Shown piece after piece: positions 49,764 to 61,722 of a stretch of 64,000 nt of DNA. Position 1 is the first letter of the stretch. Every line of letters begins with the position of its first letter. The notes under the pieces were generated by a model. It had not been told where the DNA came from. It ran no database searches and worked only from the letters and a program-made list of their open reading frames with translations. The position numbers and the translations under genes were made by a program. This DNA is from Pseudomonas sp. LB-090624 (GTDB lineage Bacteria; Pseudomonadota; Gammaproteobacteria; Pseudomonadales; Pseudomonadaceae): positions 85,090-149,089 of the forward strand of contig NZ_QJRL01000012.1 in the NCBI RefSeq assembly GCF_003205205.1, in the 5' to 3' direction.

Positions 49764-51050
49764 TTACCTGAGTTCTATTTGTGCGCATAACCCGCCAGTG
49801 GCGCGGTTGCTCAGGGTCAGCCGGCCGCCCATGGCCTGAATCAGCTGGTGAGCAATCGCCAACCCCAGCCCGGTACCCCCGGTGCTGCGGTTGCGTGAGC
49901 CCTCCACGCGGTAGAACGGCTTGAGTACCTCGTCCAGTTCGCCGCCGGGTATCCCGGGCCCGTTGTCGAGCACGCGGATCACCGTCGTGCTGCCCTCGCG
50001 ACAGACTTCCAGCTCGGCGGCACCGGCGAACTTGAGGGCGTTGTCGACCAGGTTCACCAGTACCCGGCGCAGTGCATGCGGGCGGGTTTCCAGCAAGCTG
50101 CCGCAGTTGCCGTGGCGCTCGACCTGGGCGCCGCTGTCCTGGTAGTCGAACACCAGGCTGTCGAGGAAGGCGTCGAGGTTGACCCGGCAAGGGGCTTCGG
50201 TGCTGGTGTCCATGCTGCGTGCATAGGCCACGCCTTCGCGCACCAGGTGCTCCATCTCGCCCAGGTCACTCCACAGCTTGTCCTTTTCGAGCCCATCGTC
50301 CATCACTTCGACACGCAATTTCATGCGCGTGATCGGCGTTTGCAGGTCGTGGGAAATCGCTGCCAGCAGCTGCATGCGTTCTTTGAGGTGGGCAGCGATG
50401 CGCGCCTGCAGGGCATTGAAGGCCACAGCGGCATAGCGCACCTCGCGCGGGCCGCTTTCATCCAGCTGAACGCCGGGTTTGTCCGGGTTGAGGTTGTCCA
50501 CGGCCTGCGACAGCCGGGTCAACGGGCCGATGGCCAGGCGTACCGCCAGCCAAGTACACAGCATCAGCACGGCCAGCTGTATCAGCAGTACGACAGGCAG
50601 CCAGCGGGCCACCGGAACGGGAGTCGGGGTAACGTCGATGGTCAGCGGCGCACCGTCGGCCAGGTTGAGGTGGGCCTGGAAGTGCGTATTCGGGCCGGGG
50701 ATCTCCTGAAAGGTCAGGTGATAGTCGCTGCCGATGGCCTTGACGATCGAATCCGCCGCCATCGGTGGGTCGCTGCTAGGCATCGCATCGCCAGCCAGGC
50801 CGTGGTCCAGGCGATAGCGGTAGGTACGCCGTTCCAGGCGCGGTAGCCAGGCGCCACGTTCGGCTGCGGGCAGGCGGTCGAGAATGGCCACGGAGGTGGC
50901 CACGTCCTGCTCCAGGTTGCTGAGCATCATCGAGCGGCTACTGATGTAGCGCTCGTAGGCCTGCAAGCTGAACGACAGGCCGTAGGCCAGTACCAGGCCG
51001 GTGAAAAAGATCAGTGCCAGCCGCGAGGCTAACGTGCGCGGCCATTTCAT
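49764..51050 (-). CDS. Sensor histidine kinase of the metal/redox locus
   Basis: 428 residues with two membrane helices (about 9-30 and 165-187) enclosing a 135-residue periplasmic sensor, then HAMP, a HisKA domain (AAISHDLQTPITRMKLR, His234) and an ATPase domain with N box NLVDNALKFAG, G1 DNGPGIP and G2 GGTGLGLAI. Its start overlaps the regulator gene stop (ATGA). Kinases of this type in pseudomonads often sense envelope metals or redox stress; the surrounding genes favour that, but the signal is not readable from sequence. Confidence 0.93.
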   Translation of the reverse strand: MKWPRTLASRLALIFFTGLVLAYGLSFSLQAYERYISSRSMMLSNLEQDVATSVAILDRLPAAERGAWLPRLERRTYRYRLDHGLAGDAMPSSDPPMAADSIVKAIGSDYHLTFQEIPGPNTHFQAHLNLADGAPLTIDVTPTPVPVARWLPVVLLIQLAVLMLCTWLAVRLAIGPLTRLSQAVDNLNPDKPGVQLDESGPREVRYAAVAFNALQARIAAHLKERMQLLAAISHDLQTPITRMKLRVEVMDDGLEKDKLWSDLGEMEHLVREGVAYARSMDTSTEAPCRVNLDAFLDSLVFDYQDSGAQVERHGNCGSLLETRPHALRRVLVNLVDNALKFAGAAELEVCREGSTTVIRVLDNGPGIPGGELDEVLKPFYRVEGSRNRSTGGTGLGLAIAHQLIQAMGGRLTLSNRATGGLCAQIELR

Positions 51051-51787
51051 GACGGCGACTCCAGCAAGTGCACCGGCAACGAGAACACATAGCCCTCGCT
51101 GCGCACGGTCTTGATGCAGCCGGGTTCGCGGGCGTCATCGCCCAGCCGCTGGCGCAGGCGGCTGACCAGCAGGTCGATGGAACGGTCGAAGATATCGGCT
51201 TCGCGGCCCTGGGTCAGGTTCAGCAGCTGTTCGCGGCTGAGCACCCGTTGCGGGTGGTCGAGGAACACCCGCAGCAGGCGGTATTCGGCGCCGCTCAGGG
51301 CCACCAGGGTACCTTCGCTGTCGAGCAAGTGGCGCGCGGTGGTGTCCAGGCGCCATTGACCGAAACCAAGCAGGCGGCTGCTTTCACTGATGGTCAGGTT
51401 GGGGGGCAGCATGCGCGTGCGGCGTAGCACGGCGTTGATGCGAGCGAGCAGTTCACGGGCCGAGAATGGTTTGGTCAGGTAGTCGTCGGCGCCCATTTCC
51501 AGGCCGATGATGCGGTCGGTTTCGTCATTGCGCGCGGTCAGCATCAATACCGGGGTATTGCGGTGTTTGCCGGCGCGCAGCTCGCGGCACAACAGCAGGC
51601 CGTCGTCACCGGGCATCATGATGTCGAGCACGATCAGGTCGACGCTGTTGGCTTCGAGAAAGGCGCGCATCTGCCGGCCGTCGGCGACGATGCTGGTGCG
51701 CAGGCCGTTTTTCTTCAGGTAATTGCCGACCAGTTCGCGGATCTCGCGGTCGTCGTCGACGATCAGGATGTGATCGACGTGTTCCAT
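51047..51787 (-). CDS. OmpR-family response regulator
   Basis: 246 residues: receiver domain (acidic pocket DDD at 11-13, phospho-acceptor Asp55 in VLDIMMPG, conserved Lys in TKPFSARELL) and a winged-helix DNA-binding domain (about 145-235, LSGAEYRLLRVFLDHPQRVLSREQLL). OmpR-type regulators bind tandem half-sites 10-11 bases apart, the arrangement found at 46249, 49727 and 51858. The last site lies in its own upstream region, so autoregulation is likely. Confidence 0.93.
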   Translation of the reverse strand: MEHVDHILIVDDDREIRELVGNYLKKNGLRTSIVADGRQMRAFLEANSVDLIVLDIMMPGDDGLLLCRELRAGKHRNTPVLMLTARNDETDRIIGLEMGADDYLTKPFSARELLARINAVLRRTRMLPPNLTISESSRLLGFGQWRLDTTARHLLDSEGTLVALSGAEYRLLRVFLDHPQRVLSREQLLNLTQGREADIFDRSIDLLVSRLRQRLGDDAREPGCIKTVRSEGYVFSLPVHLLESPS

Positions 51788-51857
51788 GCGCTGCGTTCCT
51801 GTGCAAGTGGGGTTGGGCGCAGTGTACCGAGCGTGTTCGCGCTTGCCTGCGGGAGTT

Positions 51858-51873
51858 TGTATTGCAGTGTATC
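51858..51873 (+). promoter_or_regulatory. Direct-repeat operator between regulator and DUF2790 genes
   Basis: TGTATT (51858-51863) and TGTATC (51868-51873) at 10-base spacing. The second half-site also forms an inverted repeat with CAGATACA at 51885-51892. The site lies between divergent promoters of the two-component system and the DUF2790/thioredoxin genes, so it could control both. Confidence 0.6.
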
Positions 51874-52006
51874 TGGCGCTGGCGCAGATACAGCAGGAAG
51901 CACATCACAGCCTCGGGCGACACATACGGGATACCTGGCGGGCGTGAAATGGTTCTCACCGGGGAGCACGACTTCCCTTACCCAAGTGACACCCAGGAGA
52001 GATGCC

Positions 52007-52282
52007 ATGAACGTCAAGACTTTCGCCAGCGCCAGCCTGTTCGCCGTGCTCAGCTTCGGCGCCATCGCCGCCCAGGCCAGCACCGCCCCGATGCAGGACG
52101 ACGAAGCCATGCAATACCGCTACGGCCAGCATCTGGATGTGAAGAAAGTGCTGTCGGTACAGGATGACCAGAGCAATGCTTGCGGGCTGGTCAACACCCG
52201 CATGGATTATCTCGATTCCCACGGCCGGCAGCAGAGCGTGCAGTACCGTACCTACGCCACCGGCGGTTGCCATGATAATTGA
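52007..52282 (+). CDS. DUF2790 periplasmic protein
   Basis: 91 residues from the ATG at 52007 (AGGAGA upstream). Signal peptide (MNVKTFASASLFAVLSFGAI, cleavage near AQA), then the DUF2790 core: YGQHLDVKKVLSV, a Cys in NACGLVNTRMDYLDSHG and a terminal CHDN. The two Cys could form a disulfide or bind metal. DUF2790 proteins are small, Pseudomonas-specific, and often stress-induced; no activity is known. It overlaps the next gene by 11 bases. Confidence 0.85.
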   Translation: MNVKTFASASLFAVLSFGAIAAQASTAPMQDDEAMQYRYGQHLDVKKVLSVQDDQSNACGLVNTRMDYLDSHGRQQSVQYRTYATGGCHDN

Positions 52283-52808
52283 TCGGCGGCAGATGCTGAA
52301 AATGGGTGGCTTTGCCCTGGCGTTGGTCGGCTTGGGCTTGGCCGGGCACCTGATGGCACGCGACAGCTACGGTGCCATGCCGTCGCTGTCGGGCGCCAGC
52401 CAGTGGCTGAACTCGGCACCCTTGGACACCCAGGGGCTAAAGGGCAAGGTGGTGCTGGTGGACTTCTGGACGTGGGACTGCATCAACTGCCAGCGCAGCT
52501 TGCCGTATGTGAACGACTGGGCACGGCGTTATGCCGACCAGGGTCTGGTGGTGGTCGGGGTGCATACGCCAGAGTACGACTACGAGCATGATGTCGGCAC
52601 CTTGCGCGACAAGGTGGCCAGGTTGGGCATCGGTTACCCGGTGGCGGTGGATAACGATCACAAAGTGTGGAATGCCTGGGGCAACCAGTTCTGGCCGGCG
52701 CATTATTTTGTCGACCGCAAGGGGCAGGTGCGCCATGTGCATGTAGGCGAGGGGGATTATGGCGGGCAGGAGCAGGTGATACAGGCTCTATTGGATGAAA
52801 AAGGATGA
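52272..52808 (+). CDS. Exported thioredoxin-like protein
   Basis: 178 residues from the ATG at 52272, inside the end of the DUF2790 gene. A Sec- or Tat-like signal (DRRQMLKMGGFALALVGLGL; the Arg pair is not a full Tat motif) precedes a TlpA/AhpC-type thioredoxin domain with the active site WDCINC (Cys-x-x-Cys). The YPVAVDNDHKVWNAWG and WPAHYFVDRKG blocks are those of cytochrome-maturation/redoxin proteins. It probably keeps periplasmic thiols reduced, which would suit a locus handling Cys-based metal binding. Confidence 0.88.
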   Translation: MIIDRRQMLKMGGFALALVGLGLAGHLMARDSYGAMPSLSGASQWLNSAPLDTQGLKGKVVLVDFWTWDCINCQRSLPYVNDWARRYADQGLVVVGVHTPEYDYEHDVGTLRDKVARLGIGYPVAVDNDHKVWNAWGNQFWPAHYFVDRKGQVRHVHVGEGDYGGQEQVIQALLDEKG

Positions 52809-52856
52809 CCTGCCTCCACAGATTGCACCGCCTGCAAGCTTCGTGCGGTTCCTGGG

Positions 52857-53000
52857 TGCGGGCTTGGCCCGCGAAGGGGCCCGCGCGGTGCAGGGCACCG
52901 GCTTTGCCGGTGTTCGACGGGGCAAGCCCGCTCTCACAGAGTCCCTGCCAAATCACTACGTCACGATTTGTTCTATGAGAGCGGGTTTGCCCGCGAACCC
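52857..53000. repeat. P. putida-type REP cluster (three elements)
   Basis: Three copies of a GCGGGYTTGCCCGC-like core: GCGGGCTTGGCCCGC (52858-52872, plus), GGGGCAAGCCCGCTCTCAC (52919-52937, minus orientation) and GAGAGCGGGTTTGCCCGCGAA (52977-52997, plus; listed here as a 21-base span with core 52979-52993). The first two face each other as a BIME pair. They lie between the thioredoxin stop and the aroE stop, a normal place for REP elements. Confidence 0.85.
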
Positions 53001-53015
53001 GCTAACACCGGTCTT

Positions 53016-53864
53016 TCAGCTGAAGCTGGCGAAATGCGCCTGCATCCGCGCCGCATCCGCCTGGCGGCCACTGAACAGCTCGAACGCTTTCACTGCCTGG
53101 AACACTGCCATGTTGCTGCCATCGAGTGTGCGGCAGCCCAGTGCGCGGGCGGCGCGCAGCAGTTCGGTTTCCAGCGGGAAGTAGATGATCTCGGCCACCC
53201 ACAGGCGCGCATGCAGCAGCTCCACCGGCAGCGGTGTGCCCGGTAGCTTGGCCATGCCCACGGGTGTGGTGTTGACCAGGCCGTCGGCCTGCGCCAGCGC
53301 GTGGGCCAGGTCAGTGCCGACCACCGCGCGCCCGGCACCGAAATGAGTGTTCAGGTTGTCTACCAGCGCTTGCGCGCGGGCGGCATCCACTTCGAACAGC
53401 ACCAGCCGCTCGACCCCTTCTCCCAGCAGGGCATGTGCCACGGCTGAACCGGCGCCACCGGCGCCCATCTGCACGACCTGACCGCGCGCTACGTCGGGTA
53501 GCCCGCGACGCAGGCCTTCGGCAAAGCCCAGGCAGTCGGTGTTGTGGCCGACCCGCTTGCCGTCCTTGAGCACCACGGTGTTGACTGCGCCGATGCCGCG
53601 GGCCTCGTCCGACAGTTCGTCAAGCAGCGGCAGTATCGCCTGCTTGAACGGGTAGGTGATGTTGAGGCCGGTAAAACCGGTGTGCTGCGCTGCGTCGAGC
53701 AGGCCGGGCAGGGCGCTGTCGTCCAGTTGCAGCTGGTCGGCGTCGATCAGCCGATACAGGTAGCGCAGGGCCTGGGCGTCCCCTTCGTGTTCGTGCAGGG
53801 CGGGGGTGCGCGACAGTTGGATGCCGCGGCCGATCAGGCCGGCGAGGATGGCTTGCTGGCTCAT
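53016..53864 (-). CDS. aroE: Quinate/shikimate dehydrogenase-type AroE paralogue
   Basis: 282 residues. Substrate-binding residues of shikimate dehydrogenases are visible ([20 protein letters not shown] with catalytic Lys, [15 protein letters not shown]), followed by the nucleotide-binding [13 protein letters not shown]. The LSRTPALH variant and the paired aroQ fit the catabolic or accessory quinate/shikimate dehydrogenases more than the biosynthetic AroE, which is normally encoded elsewhere. Start overlaps aroQ stop (ATGA). The symbol indicates the family. Confidence 0.88.
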   Translation of the reverse strand: MSQQAILAGLIGRGIQLSRTPALHEHEGDAQALRYLYRLIDADQLQLDDSALPGLLDAAQHTGFTGLNITYPFKQAILPLLDELSDEARGIGAVNTVVLKDGKRVGHNTDCLGFAEGLRRGLPDVARGQVVQMGAGGAGSAVAHALLGEGVERLVLFEVDAARAQALVDNLNTHFGAGRAVVGTDLAHALAQADGLVNTTPVGMAKLPGTPLPVELLHARLWVAEIIYFPLETELLRAARALGCRTLDGSNMAVFQAVKAFELFSGRQADAARMQAHFASFS

Positions 53865-54319
53865 GCGGTGCGCTCCTGGAACATTGCGGCGAAGTGGCTG
53901 ATGGCCATGCGGTAGCCGTGGCTGCCGAGGCCGCAGATGACACCGACGGCGATCGACGAGACGAACGACACGTGGCGGAACGGCTCGCGCTTGTGCACGT
54001 TGGACAGGTGCACTTCGATAACGGGCACTTCACTGGCCACCAGGGCATCGCGAATGGCCACCGAGGTGTGGGTCCAGGCACCGGGGTTGATGACGATACC
54101 GGCGCAACGGTTGCGCGCGGCGTGGATCCAGTCGATCAGTTCGCCTTCGTGGTTGGTTTGCCGGAACTCGAGGTCCAGGCCGTGGGCATGGGCAGTATCG
54201 GCACAGCCCTGGCCGACGTCGGCGAGGGTTTCATGGCCATACTGGGCAGGCTCGCGGGTGCCCAACATGTTCAGGTTGGGGCCGTTGAGCACGAGAATAA
54301 GGGGCTTCATGACGGGCAT
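53861..54319 (-). CDS. aroQ: Type II 3-dehydroquinate dehydratase
   Basis: 152 residues with the type II signature: [14 protein letters not shown] at the N-terminus, the catalytic Tyr in AQYGHE, the Glu/His region [27 protein letters not shown] and the [13 protein letters not shown] lid. It interconverts 3-dehydroquinate and 3-dehydroshikimate. A start three codons later (MKPLILV) is equally possible. First gene of a two-gene unit with the dehydrogenase, suggesting use of quinate or shikimate as carbon source, or an accessory shikimate branch. Confidence 0.92.
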   Translation of the reverse strand: MPVMKPLILVLNGPNLNMLGTREPAQYGHETLADVGQGCADTAHAHGLDLEFRQTNHEGELIDWIHAARNRCAGIVINPGAWTHTSVAIRDALVASEVPVIEVHLSNVHKREPFRHVSFVSSIAVGVICGLGSHGYRMAISHFAAMFQERTA

Positions 54320-54446
54320 CGCTTTGTTGTTGTTGGTTGTGCGTAGTTTTGTACTGACTGGTTAGTTTCGTCAATTGGACTAGATCGCCGTCCCGGGAAA
54401 GTGGGCGATTATCGAACCGTCGACGCACACGGGCTGCTGTGAATGG

Positions 54447-54462
54447 ATTACAGAATTGTAAT
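54447..54462 (+). promoter_or_regulatory. Palindromic operator ATTACA-N4-TGTAAT before czc genes
   Basis: A perfect 6-bp inverted repeat with a GAAT spacer, followed by TTTTC, lies 74 bases upstream of the outer-membrane factor start. Its shape resembles CzcR/CopR/CusR-type operators of heavy-metal two-component systems, so metal-inducible control is likely. Confidence 0.65.
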
Positions 54463-54535
54463 TTTCCCGCCACCGCCCCGATAAGCACGGCTTTCTACAG
54501 TCCCTCGCCAACGCTTCGCCGACGAGGACCTGTCC

Positions 54536-55781
54536 GTGCCCATCCCCCGCAAGATCGCCTTGCTCTGCCTGTTGCTGGCCGGTGCCGCCAGCGCGCAGGC
54601 CAGCCAGAGCCTGAGCCTGCCCCAGGCGCTTGCCGCCGCCTTTGCCCGCAACCCGGAGCTGGCTGCGGCTGGCCGTGAAATCGGCATTGCCGATGGCGAG
54701 CGGCGCCAGGCGGGGCTTATCCCCAACCCGGAGCTGGCCTGGGAGGTCGAAGACACCCGTCGCGACACCAGCACCACCACCGTCACCCTCAGCCAGGCGT
54801 TGGAACTGGGCGGCAAGCGCGGCGCCCGTATTGCCGTGGCCAGCGCCAGCCAAGCCATTGCCCAGCTCGACCTGGAGCGCCAGCGTAATGGCCTGCGGGC
54901 AGATGTGGTGCAGGCATTTCACGCCGCCTTGCGCGCGCAGACCGCGCTGGAGCTGGCGCAGCAGTCGCAGGCCTTGACCGAGCGCGGGTTGCGCGTGGTC
55001 CAGGGGCGAGTCACCGCCGGCCAGTCATCACCGGTGGAGGCCACCCGTGCCCGCGTGCAGCTGGCCCAGGCCCAGGCCGAAGTGCGCCGCGCGCAAACCC
55101 AGCGCAGCGTGGCTTACCAAGCCTTGGCCCGGTTGACCGGTAGCCCGCTGGCGGGCTTTGACCACCTGCAGGTGGCCAGCCTTTCGCCTGGCCTTGCACC
55201 CAACGCAGATGCTTTGCTCGCTCAAGTCGAACAGACCGTGGCGTGGCGCCTGGCTGCAACCCAGGTCGAACGTGGCGATGCAGGCTTGGGCTCGGAAAAG
55301 GCCCAGCGCGTTCCCAACCTCACCGTCAGTCTGGGTAGCCAGTACAGCCGCGAGGATCGCGAGCGGGTGAACGTGGTGGGCCTGTCCATGCCGCTACCGC
55401 TGTTCGACCGCAACCAGGGCAATGTGCTGGCGGCCGCGCGCCGGGCCGACCAGGCACGTGACCTGCGTAACGCCGTGGAGCTGCGCCTGCGCAGTGAAAC
55501 CCATAGCGCCGTCAGCCAGTGGGCCACCGCCATGCAGGAAGTGGACGCCTATGACCAGACCATCCTGCCTGCAGCGCAGCAGGCAGTGGACACCGCGACC
55601 CGTGGTTTCGAAATGGGCAAGTTCGCCTTCATCGATGTGCTCGATGCCCAACGCACGCTGATCGAGGCCCGCGGGTTCTACCTCGAGGCCCTGGCCTCGG
55701 CGACCGACGCGCGCGCGCAGGTCGAGCGCATCTACGGCGACCTCGATGGCCTTGGCAACCAATTGAACAGCAGGAGCAACA

Positions 55782-55789
<8 letters not shown>
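54536..55789 (+). CDS. czcC: CzcC-like outer-membrane efflux channel
   Basis: 417 residues from a GTG at 54536 (GAGGA upstream), signal peptide ending in GAASAQA. TolC/OMF family: two repeats of paired coiled-coil helices and beta-strands, with SLPQALAAAFARNPELAAAG in the first and the FAFIDVLDAQRTLIEA motif near the C-terminus. Forms the outer-membrane duct of a tripartite heavy-metal RND pump. Its stop overlaps the start of the periplasmic subunit by eight bases. Confidence 0.9.
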
Positions 55790-60141
<4,352 letters not shown>

Positions 60142-60146
60142 AATCA

Positions 60147-60169
60147 TTGGGGCCGCACAGCGGCCCCAA
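60147..60169. terminator. Hairpin after czcA
   Basis: A perfect 10-bp stem (TTGGGGCCGC / GCGGCCCCAA) with an ACA loop lies between the converging czcA and MFS genes, right at the end of both. Confidence 0.7.
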
Positions 60170-60173
60170 ACGC

Positions 60174-61511
60174 TCAAACGGTACCCTGCGCTCCTGGCCG
60201 CATACCGTCCACCCCGGGTTCATCATGCAGCGAAATCCGTGATGTCTCTGGCAACGCCAACCCACCTACCAGCGCCACCAGCGCAATCGCCACCAGGTAG
60301 AACGCCGGTGCCAGGCTGCTGCCGGTCTGCCCGATCAGCCAGGTTGCCACCAGCGGCGCGGTACCACCGAACAGGGTATAGGCCACGTTGTAGGTAATCG
60401 CCGAGGCGGTGTAGCGGGTGCGGGTAGGGAAGCTCTCCGAAAGCAAGGCTGCCGTCACCACGCCACTGCACAGCGCACCTACCGCCAGCAGAATCACCCC
60501 CAGCAGCGCCCCCGAGATCGACCCCGAACTGGCCAGCCAGTAGGCCGGGAACACGCACAGCATGACCCACAGGCAGGTAAAGCCGATAGTCTTGCGCCGC
60601 CCGACGCGGTCCGAGAATGCGCCGGCCAGCGGGCAGCCAACGGCGGCGAACAGCAGGGCCACGGTGGTGACCAGCAGTGACTGTGCCCGGCTCAGGTTGC
60701 CGACCAGTTGCAGGTAGGTGGCGAAGTAGGTGGTGAACATGTAGAACGACAGCGCCGTCAGCGAAATGAACGCCCCCAGGTTGCGAATCGCCCGGCCATG
60801 ATGGCGCAGGGTTTCCTTGAGCGGCGAATGTTCATGCTCCTTGCCTTGGGCTACCGCTTCACGGAACGCCGGGGTTTCCTCCATGCGCCAACGCAAGTAC
60901 AGGCCAACCAGGCCCAGCGGCGCGGCAATCAGGAACGGAATACGCCAGCCCCACGCATTCATTGCCTCGCTCGACAGGCTGGCTTCAAGCCCATAGGCGA
61001 TCACCGCTGCACAGGCAAATGCGGAAAACGTCGACACCGGCACGAAGCTGCCATAAAAGGCGCGCTTGTCGTTGGGCGCGTGCTCCATCAGGTAGGCGCA
61101 GGCCCCGGCATACTCGCCACCTGCAGAAAAGCCCTGCAGGCAGCGCGCCAGGGTCAGCAACGCCGGGGCGGCGAGGCCGATGCTGGCGTAGGTCGGCAGC
61201 AGGCCGATCAAGGTAGTTGAGCCGGCCATCAGCAGGATGGTCAGCGACAGGATGCGCTTGCGCCCCAGGCGGTCGCCGAGGGCGCCGAACACGATGCCCC
61301 CCAACGGGCGCAGGGCAAAGGCCACGGCGAACACGGCAAAGGTCTTGAGCAAGGCCACGCTGGCGTCTTCGCTGGCAAAGAACTGGCTGGCGATCAGCGT
61401 GGCGAGAAAGCCGTAGACGGCGAAGTCGAACCATTCGACGAAGTTGCCGATGGCCGACGCGGCGATCACCCTGCGCAGGGTGGCGGGGGATACCTCGTGA
61501 GGTGCGGACAT
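60174..61511 (-). CDS. MHS-family MFS transporter
   Basis: 445 residues from the ATG at 61511, preceded by CCGGAGAG; an upstream in-frame ATG at 61532 has no good site. Metabolite:H+ symporter features: IGNFVEWFDFAVYGFLATLIA in helix 1, FGALGDRLGRKR between helices 2 and 3, QGFSAGGEYAGA in helix 4-5. Relatives take up alpha-ketoglutarate, citrate, shikimate or proline betaine with protons. Nearby aroE/aroQ might hint at a shikimate-like substrate, but the czc operon lies between. It follows the TonB receptor gene on the same strand. Confidence 0.9.
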   Translation of the reverse strand: MSAPHEVSPATLRRVIAASAIGNFVEWFDFAVYGFLATLIASQFFASEDASVALLKTFAVFAVAFALRPLGGIVFGALGDRLGRKRILSLTILLMAGSTTLIGLLPTYASIGLAAPALLTLARCLQGFSAGGEYAGACAYLMEHAPNDKRAFYGSFVPVSTFSAFACAAVIAYGLEASLSSEAMNAWGWRIPFLIAAPLGLVGLYLRWRMEETPAFREAVAQGKEHEHSPLKETLRHHGRAIRNLGAFISLTALSFYMFTTYFATYLQLVGNLSRAQSLLVTTVALLFAAVGCPLAGAFSDRVGRRKTIGFTCLWVMLCVFPAYWLASSGSISGALLGVILLAVGALCSGVVTAALLSESFPTRTRYTASAITYNVAYTLFGGTAPLVATWLIGQTGSSLAPAFYLVAIALVALVGGLALPETSRISLHDEPGVDGMRPGAQGTV

Positions 61512-61722
61512 GCGTGTGCTCTCCGGTTCCATTGGCAGGCATGATGAAAGTGGCGCGGTCAGGCCGCGCCATCATTGTTGTGCTAGCCAGTAGATAACCG
61601 GGCGCTGCAAAGCGCTTTGTCGAGGACGACCTCGGGATACCTGAATAAGCCGCCGCAGCGGTTTACGCCAGCCGACTCCAACGGGTCGGCGTGGCGAGCA
61701 GGCGCCGCGCAGGCAGGCACGT

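Noticed and set aside
61533..61722. Gene in the gap between the MFS and TonB receptor genes
   Set aside because: Only hairpins were seen (61551-61571 and a smaller one near 61610); no convincing frame with a start signal.
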